A DNA stretch of 64,000 nt, taken from positions 1,984,001 through 2,048,000 of the forward strand of contig OY751488.1 in assembly GCA_963565915.1 (NCBI GenBank). Reading direction: 5' to 3'. This document shows, in pieces, positions 1 to 10,067 of this stretch. This stretch comes from Entoloma clypeatum. Its lineage: Eukaryota; Basidiomycota; Agaricomycetes; Agaricales; Entolomataceae. Numbering within the stretch: the first letter of the stretch is position 1; every line of letters begins with the position of its first letter. Position numbers and translations under genes: made by a program. The notes beneath the pieces were generated by a model that saw nothing but the letters and a program-made list of their open reading frames with translations, was not told the DNA's origin and did no database searches.

Positions 1-1388
1 TCGATCCTGCAATGATGATTTCCAAGAACCGTAATGTTTGACACAGGCCACAGACTGCGACAGCAGCCATAACTGCGCCCATCGAGTAAACGACAATGGG
101 GCGGAGAATGCCACGACCAAAAGTGTATATCCACTTCCATGTGATCTTGAGGAGTCCAGAAGCGAGGAAACATTGTTTCTTGATCTTCCGCAGAGCATAA
201 GGCGCGATAGCAAGAATACCTTCCACCGAGACCATGAAGCCGATGCCAATGCGGGCGACGAGGGAGTAGGCAGGCAAGGGGTAGACATGTAAGGGACTGG
301 CGCTGGAACAAGTATCGTTGAACTTCCGCAGGCGAGAGACCTGGGCTTCGAGACGTTGCCGAGGAACATTAGCCGATTTCTCATCAAGACACATCCAGAT
401 CGCATAGAGCAGGAGCAATAACCATTTCCATGACCATTGGGGAGCGGATTTTGGAACAAATTTCTCGCCTGCTCCCGGCGATGGTGATGGTGGCGGGGGC
501 GGCGGGTCGTCCTCCGAGGCAAGGGCATCATCCCGCGCCATATTATCAGACGCATCGTTGGCGGGAGCGGGAGAGGGGAACGGCGAACCAGGATCAGGTG
601 GCGGCGGAGGTGGCAAACTGATTTCGTGGTCTTCATCCTCATCGGAGTCCCCTTCTGGCCGCCCGAGATAGATGGGGAGATGAGAGTTCGGTGCCGATGG
701 CGGGGGTGGCGACGAATTTGGTTCTTGCTCATCGCTTGATCCATCATGGCCCGGGATGGATTCGTCTGCGCCTGAGGGGTCCATAGGCGACAGGAAAAGA
801 CTAGTGTCGGAGTAGCTAGATTTAATTGATACGATTGGATTGGCAAGACGCAATGGCTGGGAGTAAGAGGGCACGAGAAGCGCCATGCACATCGTCTCCG
901 AATCTTGAATGGCGAATCGCAGAGAAGGGGGGTTGTTCATGCACACTGAGCTTTCTTGAACCAGGCTCGGTGGTGGAGATTTGAGCTGGGATGACGGAGG
1001 CTCAACCGTGATCCTGAAAAGGAGGCGGGATGGAAGAAATGATGGAGAAGCTCTGGTGGACCTAGATTGAAGAAATCGGAGGTAGACGCCGCTGCCCGGG
1101 TTATGTTTCAGGTCATCAGCTGGCGCAATGCTGAGAGATAGGGCAGTAGCAAAAGAAGGGGAAAGATCGGGCCTCGCACATGGCTGGGGCTCTTTGCCTG
1201 AGATGCTGGGAATGGATTGGACGGCGGGAGTATAGAAACGCTGAGTACCAGGGAGGGTGGGGGAAAGGCGAGCTAGAGCGGGCTTTTGCCGATAGATGGT
1301 CGTGATGCCTACATACAGGACAGCCAGGAGCGTGTAGACGGTCTTGAGTTGGTGCGGAAGAGCGCAGGGCGACGAGAGAATCATCATT
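1..1388 (-). CDS. Proline-rich multi-pass membrane protein, unknown family (3' end outside window)
   Basis: A reading frame stays open from an ATG at 1388 (minus strand) to the left edge, more than 460 codons, so the C-terminus lies outside the window. Visible in order: an N-terminal hydrophobic segment (about residues 15-32), a long Ser/Pro-rich stretch, an acidic and proline-rich linker with runs such as PPPPPPP and DEDED (about residues 215-330), a second hydrophobic helix (WLLLLLYAIWM), then two more hydrophobic segments near the edge. A second ATG follows the first directly. The continuous frame and strongly biased composition argue for a real gene. It is transcribed divergently from the gene at 1618, with 229 bp between the start codons, so the two probably share a promoter region. 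I do not recognise the family; a membrane-anchored protein with a disordered loop is all that can be said. Confidence 0.6.
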
Positions 1389-1617
1389 CCACAAGGGTAA
1401 AACTCAAGATGATGGTGGTATCTGAAAAGGAGGTGTCAGCCAAAGGACCGCCTTTTATCCGTCGAGCTGGCTGACGCGTTGACTCTTGAGATCGTGAGCG
1501 TCACGTGAACTATCCAAAGGTATATTTTGAGGTTCTTCTTCAGCAGACACTCCCGTCGACTCCCAGTCATCCCGCCCAACGAAACTACCTGCTATCAACA
1601 ACTCTCGCCCTTTCGAC

Positions 1618-2460
1618 ATGCTCGTCGCCCTTTCCAAGCTCGCCGTGGTCACTGGATCGCTCTTGTGGATTCTCTTCAAAGGACATCACGATCTAGAATT
1701 ACAAGCCCGCCATACTAAGCTCCTGGAGGATTTTGTCCGTTCGGGAAATACGTTGGCCACGCCGTTTCACAAAAAAGTAATGAGCGCGTGGCGAGGTGTC
1801 CGAGCCGATCCCGAATGGCGGAAATACAAGGACATCATCGAGTCTCAGCGCCAGGTGGGAGCTGTTTTCTACCGCAGCCTCGTGCGGGGGGCCCCCATGC
1901 TCAAGCCATTCATTGCCCCCGCCGACAAAGCTACTGTTCTGGCTCTTGATCATCTTGAAAAGGCCGAGGAAAACTATTGGTCGCCTTTCCGTCCAATCTT
2001 GAAAGGCATGCGATTCCATCACAGTTCCAAGCGCACATGGCGCATGGTCTGCCGGCGTAATACTCACTTCCTCTGTCAACTGCGTGTGACAAAGTCCAAC
2101 TTTATCTCATCAGTCTCCGCAATGGTCTGGCTAGTGTGCTTCTTTGGCCTTTGCTTGGATCGTCGTTCCGCCGAAGTTCATGTGTCCGTGCAGACAGGCA
2201 GTGAAGATCCCTTGGGAATGGCCGGGGTGAGGGAAGTCCCTTATCCAGAAACCTTTCCAGCCGTGGAGCTATCAATTCCTTTCTACTACGACGCCCTTCA
2301 CACAATGCAACTGTTCGCAAGCTTGCAGCGCGCAATCGACACCATTGCACTTGGCGGGAACCCTTCCAACCTCGACGGGTCGACGGACGTCCCACCAACG
2401 CCAAGCACGAGAGACAGAGGATATACTCGTGCGTCTGGCAGCCTAGACGACCTTGACTAG
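1618..2460 (+). CDS. Hypothetical membrane-associated protein, 280 aa
   Basis: An uninterrupted 280-codon frame with no obvious intron. The first 20 residues are hydrophobic and could act as a signal anchor (LSKLAVVTGSLLWILF). A second hydrophobic stretch lies near residues 162-178 (SAMVWLVCFFGLCLD). The N-terminal half is rich in Lys, Arg and aromatic residues and probably helical; the C-terminal tail (about residues 245-280) is Ser/Thr/Pro-rich and likely disordered. The gene is divergent from the proline-rich membrane protein at the left edge, an arrangement often seen for co-expressed fungal genes, but the sequence alone does not show a shared function. No catalytic motif was recognised. 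Confidence 0.55.
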   Translation: MLVALSKLAVVTGSLLWILFKGHHDLELQARHTKLLEDFVRSGNTLATPFHKKVMSAWRGVRADPEWRKYKDIIESQRQVGAVFYRSLVRGAPMLKPFIAPADKATVLALDHLEKAEENYWSPFRPILKGMRFHHSSKRTWRMVCRRNTHFLCQLRVTKSNFISSVSAMVWLVCFFGLCLDRRSAEVHVSVQTGSEDPLGMAGVREVPYPETFPAVELSIPFYYDALHTMQLFASLQRAIDTIALGGNPSNLDGSTDVPPTPSTRDRGYTRASGSLDDLD

Positions 2461-5400
2461 GCCAGGAAAAACACGGCATTTGCTCGAAGATCGTGGCACG
2501 AAGGCTTTTGTAGAAACGGGGAGGCAATGAATCAGAGGCTCGTAGGCGACGGCCGGTAAGGGGGAACTTTGGATTTCAACGTCGTATGGTGTGGATTTGG
2601 ATAAAGTGTTTTGTTTGGCAAGCTCCAGTGGGCGTACTCTGTGGGCGATCTGTGGACAGACAATGTAATTCGGAGTATATTATTCCTGCATTTTCACTGT
2701 ATTAGAATCATTCTTGCATTTGGACCGTTTTATAGAGCATAGGAAGCGCCTGATATATGATATAAGTTATTCGGTTGACGAGAACAAAGAAAGAAACGAT
2801 TCGACCTCACTGGTGGCGGCGAACTCTGTTTCACAAGGCCGAGGCTTGCTATAGCAAGTGAATCAATCTTATATTCCTGCTCGTTGTGGCTTTGAAAGAC
2901 ACCGAAGGTAGGTGAAAAACTGTTTTGCTTGATCCAACGGAAGGAACCAAACATCATTCAATTTCATGTTTTCGCAAAACTCTCTGACACCATCCACAGC
3001 TTCTCCATATCATCTCAGCTTTTGAAGAAGACTGATGAATTTGCCACATCTGCTCAGTCCCTCGAGAGCAAATCCACGCCGATGCTGAAAAGTCAATGAG
3101 ATGTTCAAGCTGTGAGTCCGTAGATCCAAGAAAAGGTTTTGTAGATCTAGGAAAGGTCAAATATGGTTGTCTTCTGAAAGGAGGGGTTTGGATAAGAAAT
3201 GCTTTTGAGTCCTTTGGACAACACTGCGTTGCGAAGCACGGGTCGTTGTGGAAGAGGAGGAATGCCTCCACGTGATCATGCAACTCTTCGCTACAGCAGC
3301 ATCGATTGATGAGTCTTGTAGAGAGACACCAGTTCGTATGGTCCCCCTGTGTCTTCCTCTTTCGTCCATTGAGACCTTCAAATGTAGACTCAGATTCACG
3401 CTGAGGCCGCACTTTGAGCAACGCCAGCCCACAAGAAGTTTCTTCCCCCCATGTGTTTGGGGTCTGAACATCCTGTCATACTAGTCCTAATTGTGAAACA
3501 ATCCTTGGCCAGGGAAGGTTAATTGATGGAGCAAGCTAATGGAGCATACACGGTCGTGCTAGAGGGCACACCATGGTGTGTCTCTTTCACCCATTGTACC
3601 CCTTGTCACCCAACTAAAGCATGCCAATGTTCGACTTCCTGCCCGCCTCTACATGTGACCCTTATATTCGACACTCTCCACTCCGATCCTCTCCTTCCTC
3701 CCGCCACTAGGCCCAACCTGTGAAAACCTTGCACATGCGGCCCTTTTCGTTCAACTTCCTGAGGCCAGTCATAGGTACTGGTTTCGCAGTCGAGAGTGGT
3801 TGGTTGGAACACATGGCATCCAGGCTGAAACCCACTTATTCACGCCAGAAGCCGCCCTCGGCTCCATACACCGCTGTTGACGTCGTGTGGGGGAGACTCC
3901 AGTCGGGGACAAAACCAGCATTGCCAACGCCCAGTTAACATGTCCATTATCCTCTTCATGTTCCCTTTCCCCCACACACTTCACAAGCAAGCCCTACACT
4001 CAGGACGACTCTAAGATTCCGCGTTCCCGCCGACCACGCTGGATTTCATAGCAAAGACCATTTGAGAGATAATGTTGCACTTGTCAGCGGCCCGCTCACC
4101 AACACCGACGTCCGCTGGTTCGCGTTCTGTTAGCCTGAGTGAAAGCATACTACGCCTTCCTTACCTGGCGCCTGCCTTCCTTCATCAACATAGTTGCCCG
4201 CAAATACGCACTAGTACTTCCGGGCGACTTCCTTTCCAACCTACGCAGCAACCCTTCCTTGCGAAGTGGCCTTCGCAGACACTTGATACGTTCGCAAACG
4301 CCGTCTGAAAGGGAAAATCCGTTGCGATCACACACGTTGAATGTGAGTCCCAGCATCTGCAAATACCTATTACCCAAGTCAGCTTCTTCGCAAGGAATGA
4401 GTCACAGCTCTACATTCATATCCTTAGAGACGCCGTCAGCACGGGCGGTCTCAAGGTTTCCGTAATGGAAGCAGAAGGTTCAGAGAGGTCATCCATGCCC
4501 AACAGAAGAAGCGGACATTTGGAAGACCGTCAATATTAATCATTGGGGCATTTCGTGTGAAGGCCTCGCTCCCTGCCGGAGAGCTTGGACTTGGGGTGGA
4601 ACTGACCGATGCTTCGTCAATCTTCCAATGGTGAATCAAGTTTGACCGTCGTGTTTACTTTGCTTAAGTTTGATGTAGACGAAGCAGTGATAGTGAGACC
4701 AGTCCTTATCAAGTTGGGATGAGGCTGCGCTGTCTGAGAAGGATAACGACACTAGGTGCGGGAAACGAGCATTGTTCAAGTGGTGAGAGCGCATTTGTTT
4801 CCCTGCGAAATGTTATGTCTGGAAGGGTAGACAGAACGCTGCTTTGCTTGCAGGAGCTTCGTGCGGAGTCAGCGCGTCTGTGAGATGTGTTTCACGAACC
4901 TCACATAATGCGACTACAGCAACACTGCAGGAGTCGGAAAGAACCACCTAGCGTGTATGTCTACGAATTCTTTGACGGCTGCCGGTAGATCCGTGATCGT
5001 GCTTTCTCAGGCTGAACTTCTCTCTCTGAAAGCAATCTCGCCCTCTGGTGAGGCCGACCTGGATCAGAAGCAGTATCTTCCTCCGATGCCAAGTACGAGG
5101 CATTCTAATGCTAAGCCGCACGGAGGATGATGTACTGCGGTGGATGAACATTCAATAGCTGCGGGTGATCGCATTTGCTGCTCGCTCTGGTGCTGCTCAC
5201 TCTCGCGCCCCTGGCTGCGGGAGGACATGCCAATTGCTGCACATTGAAGAAATAGTAAGGATTTGAATATCCAATCTTCAACGTTCATCTATAGGTGATC
5301 GTTGTTCTGTTCGTGTTGGTTGCCAGGAGACCACTCGTTCTTATCGAAAAGAAGGAGCTTGAAAGGAGCATCGCAGAAGGATGGACGTAAGTATCGTTTC
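2461..5400. other. 2.9 kb without a supportable gene
   Basis: Short open frames occur on both strands, the longest about 155 codons at 2954-3421 on the minus strand. None has convincing exon structure, domain or composition. I see no TIRs or LTRs here. Confidence 0.5.
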
Positions 5401-5918
5401 TCTCATGTTTCATTCGGACTCGGACGTTTCCATGTTTTCTGTTTGGTTGACGCAGGGGGCCGCGTATGGCATTACGGGATTTAGAACCATTACATTCCTA
5501 CTGTATGAAATGGGTGCTGGAGTGTTCGTTCTGCAGCATATTTCAAGTTTTTCCGCTCTCACTCAAACAGAACCAACGATTCTACCATGCATTTCTCCGT
5601 ACTCTCATCCTTGCCATCGCTCTCTGTGTAGTGAAAGCCTGGGCCAAGAACAAGGGCTTGGGTTGTATGAAATTGCCAGGCAGTTCTTGCGACGGCATTC
5701 ACGACAACACTTGTTGTAATAGTACATGTCAGGGCGCCCCTTTTGGCCGCAGCGGCCACGTGAGTCATCCCAGAAAGGTCTGCCCCGTGACTGACTTTTG
5801 AAATATAGACATGCACAGGGAATTAGACATACTAGATGCAGTGTTTCCAGCCCAGCAAACCTTATAACTGCTGGTAGGTGTACATTGACAAACCCATAAT
5901 TACATACACTCACGAAGC
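5401..5918 (+). repeat. Duplicated block, copy 1 (knottin locus)
   Basis: About 520 bp that align almost base by base with 14871-15398: a promoter-like stretch, a small peptide exon, a 50 nt intron, a short last exon and about 90 bp downstream. Similarity ends at the motif CACGAAGCCA in both copies, exactly where a hairpin element (5920-6054) begins in this copy. Confidence 0.85.
5587..5826 (+). pseudogene. Knottin-like secreted peptide, copy with frameshifted start
   Basis: This is the paralogue of the 62 aa peptide gene at 15063-15304. The mature region keeps the six-cysteine frame, with spacing C-x7-C-x7-CC-x3-C-x11-C, and the intron at 5760-5808 keeps its ends, but a one-base deletion around 5595-5600 puts the conserved ATG (5587) out of frame with the signal peptide and the cysteines. 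The next in-frame ATGs upstream (5505 and 5466) lie at or upstream of the TATA position and would bury the signal peptide inside a longer protein. The TATA-like site has also changed (TATGAAAT at 5504 against TATAAAAT in the intact copy). Together these point to a silenced copy, although the well-kept mature region shows that decay is recent or that another start is used. Confidence 0.65.
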
Positions 5919-5919
5919 C

Positions 5920-6054
5920 ATCCATGGAGTATGGAAGACAGGAGACATGATTCAGTCCCGAAAACATGTTTGGAAAGCAATAATTGTTATGGAATGACAT
6001 CCACAGGTGCAATTCAGACAAATTCTTATCTCCTGTCTTCCACACTCCATGGAT
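5920..6054. repeat. Hairpin / MITE-like element with about 28 bp inverted ends
   Basis: The sequence at 5920-5947 and the reverse complement of 6025-6053 agree except for one or two bases around the core CCATGGAGT...GGAAGACAGGAGA, with a loop of roughly 75 bp. It sits at the exact right end of duplicated block copy 1 and is absent from copy 2, as expected for an insertion. No target duplication could be fixed with certainty. Confidence 0.6.
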
Positions 6055-7091
6055 CCCCCTCGGGTCTTTTGTGTTGGATAGATATACACCAAAGACACCC
6101 TTTACAGGTGTCTATATATTTATCTACCATGAGATACTAATGCTAGGTGGGGAATATGTGTTTTTGATGTGCACCTCATCTTCCACACCTTTCCACCTAA
6201 TCAAAGCATTGCACACCTCGTACTACCAATGCTTGGAGACCTATTAGTACTATAGAATGGTTGTATATAGGTGCCCTGACCATGCTGAGGGGTTAAGATG
6301 GTGATCTGTACCTAGGGTAAATACATACATTTTCACTCTTTTCACCATCTTCCACCCTTCCTGGGGTGGCTATATACCTTCCCCTATCTACTAATATACT
6401 CTGTGATGGACCTACAGGTGGCAGCTTGGGGTGGGGACACTAGTACCTAGAGGGGAGGTATGTGCTTCTCCCCATTTCTCAGTTTCTGACCGCTTTTTAG
6501 CTTATTTAATCAGAGTATACCTCAAGGGAATCATTGGTAATAAGTCTTGGTGTATTATACTGTGTATTAGAAGTAGTATACATGTATCTAACTCATAATA
6601 TGTGTGTACAGGTAAGGGAAAGGGGGTGGTGTTGATGTTATGTGTATATAGGGTAATATAGGAGACTATGTATACCACCTACAGTGTACACATACTCACA
6701 GGTGGGAGGGGAGAAGACCTTGGAGGCATAGGAGGCATGGGGAAGGTGGAGGGGAGGTGAGGTGACAAGGGACAGAGGGTTCTGATGCGAGGGAGGGGTG
6801 TGGGAATGTGCCAAAGAGGGAAACGAGAGGTGTTTGATGATGGATAAGGGTCCACAAGACACGTTGCTGGCAGGAAAGGGTTCGGGAGGCGCTTTGATGG
6901 TGTGGGAGGACATAGCCGAACACCGTTGATGGCAGGGAAGGGTCTTGGAGATGCTTTGGCAGGCGTGGGAGGGTCGTTGATGGAGAGGAGCAATGTTGAT
7001 GGGAGGTTGCCAAACAAAGGTGATGACAAACAAACACCAGTGGTGAGAGACTTAGAGAATTATGGCTGGAGGCTCAGAATTAAGCAATGAT
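6055..7091. other. AT-rich non-coding stretch with simple repeats
   Basis: It contains many short TATA/GTGTAC-rich motifs (6240-6700) followed by a G-rich strand (6690-7037). In the G-rich part an imperfect unit beginning TGGCAGG(A/G)AAGGGT occurs twice (about 6868 and 6930). All three minus-strand frames are open across it, which reflects base composition and not coding. No gene is supported. Confidence 0.5.
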
Positions 7092-7152
7092 TGGATGCCT
7101 TCCCATAAGGTTTAGAAACCTAGATATTGATTCTAAACCAGTTAAGCAAGGT
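7092..7152 (+). repeat. Left terminal inverted repeat of the nested element
   Basis: Pairs with 14330-14395 in inverted orientation. The outer 30 bases differ at only a few positions and similarity falls off inward. Confidence 0.6.
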
Positions 7153-7177
7153 TAGCCGAGATCACGCTTGCCAAATG

Positions 7178-7547
7178 TGTTATGCGTAACAAACCGTTCC
7201 AAGGTTCGGGCAGAGTATGCAGGAAGATGGAAAGGCGAAGAGCAATGTGATTGCTAAATCTAAGGAATGTAGCTATGGTACATGAGGTTTATATAGTACT
7301 GACTATGAGCGGTAGCGAATGAGTCAGTAACTGCAGAAGGCAGTGCGCATGAGTAAGGCGACTGCGGAAGGCTATGCACTAATGAGTAAGCTGACTGCGG
7401 AATGAGTCAGACAGCTGCGGAAAGCGAGTCAGCGCAGGAGCGAAGTATACTAAAGGAAATAAAGTATAATACGATATGTGTAAGCGGGGGCCGATGAGTA
7501 AAAGTGAAAAAGTAAGCGTATACGTCCGTAGTCGTTAGTCCGTAACA
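7178..7547 (-). repeat. 3' LTR of the chromovirus
   Basis: 370 bp bounded by TGTTA...TAACA. It matches the other LTR (13378-13747) except at three positions: two near 7435 and one near 7527. It is preceded by AAATG, the left copy of the target duplication. Confidence 0.95.
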
Positions 7548-7548
7548 T

Positions 7549-7560
7549 GTTCCCCTCCTC
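7549..7560 (-). other. Polypurine tract of the chromovirus
   Basis: Read on the minus strand, GAGGAGGGGAAC lies directly upstream of the 3' LTR. This is the expected site and composition for plus-strand priming. Confidence 0.75.
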
Positions 7561-7584
7561 AAGGTCTGTGTCCTCACAGACTAC

Positions 7585-7953
7585 CTATTCCCATCCATCG
7601 TTGCCATTTGGATCGGCCCAGGCAGGGTCAACTCGGTTACCCCAATCCTTTATCAGTTCATCGTTTACCGCCGTGGCAAACTCTAAACCTCGAACGGCGA
7701 GGCGAAGGCATCGATTCTCGACAGCAAGGGTGTTGGTATAGTTTTTGAGGATGAGCTTCTCCTCAGCGGTGGGGGCGGTTGGTAAATCGGAGAGGGTATG
7801 AAGGCGGATATGCATCTGCCGGTGGAGGATGTCGGCGACGGAGGTTTCGAGCGCATGGATCTGGTCGCGCATGGAGAGCACTTCGCCAATGAGGGTGGTG
7901 ATGGTGGGGTTGATATCGGAAACATCGGTGGAGGCGGCGGTGATGTTGGACAT
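7585..7953 (-). CDS. Accessory open frame downstream of pol, about 122 aa
   Basis: A frame of 122 codons lies between the end of pol (8071) and the polypurine tract, in the place where some retroelements carry an extra gene. Translation suggests a soluble helical protein: an N-terminal Ser/Thr/Asn-rich start (MSNITAAS), then long amphipathic stretches with regular Leu/Ile/Val spacing and many charged residues, suggesting a coiled coil. The same frame continues upstream to another ATG at 7992, so the start is not certain. There is no signal peptide or membrane segment, so it is not an envelope-like protein. I do not recognise it. It is open although pol is broken, which could mean it is recent, selected, or open by chance. 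Confidence 0.45.
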   Translation of the reverse strand: MSNITAASTDVSDINPTITTLIGEVLSMRDQIHALETSVADILHRQMHIRLHTLSDLPTAPTAEEKLILKNYTNTLAVENRCLRLAVRGLEFATAVNDELIKDWGNRVDPAWADPNGNDGWE

Positions 7954-8070
7954 GGCAGAAATGATGTTTGAAAGGTATAAGAAGAACGGCATGTTGGGCG
8001 AGAAGAGTTGGAGCGGGGAACTCGATGTGACAGAAGTCGATGTGGAAAATGGTTCTCAAAGTTTGTTCTT

Positions 8071-9357
8071 TTATCGTGGACGTGATAGATTTTGCCGATG
8101 AAAATCTCGGATCAAATTTTGAGCGTTCTGAACATTAGTCCGAGGTTCCCACATGTTCTCTTCTGGGCCATACCCTTCCCATTGGACAAGGTACTGGATC
8201 TTTCCACAGAATTTCCGAGAGTCCAGGATCGTGGAGACATGGTATTCTTCTCGTCCTTCAACGATGATCGGATCAGGGGCTGGCTTCTTTTTCTGAATGG
8301 CATACTTCAGGGTTTCGTATGGCGATAACAGGGTCTCATTGAACACAGGGTGGATCATCTTCCAGGTTTTGGGAAGATCAAGATGGTATGCGCTAGCTCC
8401 TTTCTTCTCTAGAACTTTGAATGGTCCATGTCGGAGGGCGTCAAGTTTCTTTGAGGGACGATCAGTCCTGATGTTAGTCCCTTCCAGCCACACCTTGTCT
8501 CCGATGCGGTAATTCCAAGATGGGCTTCGTCGTGTATCAACTGTCTTCTTCATCTGATCCTGGGCCTGTTTCAGTGCTGCGTTGGCTTCTTCTCGTGCCT
8601 GTTTGAGTTTTTTCAAGAAGTCGTTTGCCGCTGGATTGGTGTCTTCCAACACAAGTTCTCCCTTCCAAGGATGCAGACCGTAGTTGAGATAGAATGGTGT
8701 GTACTTTGTCGCTTGATGTTCTTTGTCATTGTACTGGAATTCTGCGATTGCGATCCATTCCGCCCAATCATCTTGTAGATGGTTGACAAAGTTTCGTAAG
8801 AACACCTTGGTTTCCTGATGTGATCGTTCGGCTTGTCCATCAGTTTGTGGATGGTACACAGTGGACAGGTTTCTCTTGACTCCCAACATGCGGCAAAGTA
8901 TCTCCATGAACTTCGCGGCGAACTGTGGTCCTCTGTCGCTAATGATCTTCTTAGGGATCCCATGAAGCTTCCATATCTGGTCCCGATAGATCTTGGCTAA
9001 TCCTTCAGCCGATAGTTCCACGGTTGTCGGGATGAGATAAAGCATCTTTGAATGTCTGTCCGTGATGACCAGAATTGCGTTCTTCCCATCAGATTCTGGT
9101 ATCGGTCCCACGACATCAATCCCTATGTCTTCCCATGGTTGACTTGGCGCGGCGTTAGGGTGTAGAGGGGCGTGTCTCCTTTGGCGGCTGATCTTGTTAC
9201 GTTGACAGGTGTCACAACCTTTCACATACTTCTTTACGTCATGTAAGATGGTGGGCCACCAGTAGGTGCGAGTGAGGAGTTCATGTGTTCGATATTGTCC
9301 TGGATGTCCTGCCACTGGTGCGTCGTGTGCTTCAAACATCAGTTCTTGGCGCAATTG
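8071..9357 (-). pseudogene. Pol segment: integrase plus chromodomain
   Basis: The frame that ends with the stop at 8071-8073 carries the H-H-C-C zinc site (H...GHPG...H, then CDTC), the catalytic triad of a DD35E integrase (D in GIDVVGP, D in ISDRGPQF, E in QAERSHQE), a GPF/Y-like segment near RHGPFKV, and a C-terminal chromodomain (EYHVSTILD...YLVQWEGY...MWEP). Chromodomains bind modified histone tails and direct insertion in chromoviruses. The domain itself is intact, but it is joined to RNase H only through a one-base frameshift near 9355, so it cannot be made as part of one polyprotein from this copy. Confidence 0.9.
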
Positions 9358-10067
9358 TGGTCTGGTGGAACATAGACTCGTTCTCCTGCGTAGGTGATGC
9401 CATTTTCCTGCTGGTACCAGTGAGGATTCTTCTTCAGACCCTGGGCTACTTCTGTCTCCATGCGATTCGAGGCCTTGATGCGTGCGATCCATGGGTTTTC
9501 GATGGTTGTGATGTTTCCGATTTTGATGGAATCAGATGTTTCACCCCCTTCAAAGAATTGTTCCTCCGTGAACATATCCATTTGTATCACATCTTCTGAT
9601 TCCAATCGTTTCAAAAATAGCCCCTCCTTGAGCATTTGGTCGCTGTCCTGCGGCTCGAGTTCCGTCTCATACCAGGGTAAACGTGACAGGATGTCTGCTT
9701 TCGCGTTTGTCTTCCCAGGTACATGTCGCAGTTCAAAGTCATAGTCTTGTAACTTCATCTTCCAGCGCCTCTGTCGTTGGTTTAGGTCCTGAGGACGCCG
9801 GAAATACTCCAGGTTTTTGTGATCGGTTAAGATCTCGAAACGTTCCTTGGCTTCAAGTAGATAATGTCGCCAGTCCTTCAGTGCTTCCATGACTGCCAAG
9901 AGTTCCTTGTCATATATCTCGTAATTCTGTTCGGCCGCGGACATGGTCCGCGACAAGAACACGATAGGATGCCACTTGTCGTCTTGTTTCTGTGAAAGTA
10001 CCGCTCCAATCGCATAACCCGATGCATCGGTTTCGACCCTGAACTGTCCGTCCGGTTTGGGCAATGC
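9339..10067 (-). pseudogene. Pol segment: RNase H
   Basis: It follows directly, in the same frame, after an in-frame TAG that closes the reverse transcriptase part (10068-10070). RNase H acidic residues are visible in VETDASGYAIG (Asp), YDKELLAV (Glu) and ILTDHKNLEYF (Asp). Between RNase H and integrase lies the usual linker with DILSRLPW and YAGERVYVP. The frame then hits a stop at 9339, where the integrase frame takes over, showing an indel near 9355. The RNase H segment has no start codon of its own at the expected place. Confidence 0.85.

Noticed and set aside
3246..3290. Motif AAGAGGAGGAA...ATGCCTCCACGTGA also found near 40027
   Set aside because: Match of about 25 bp interrupted by a small gap, no extension on either side; possibly chance or a very old repeat.
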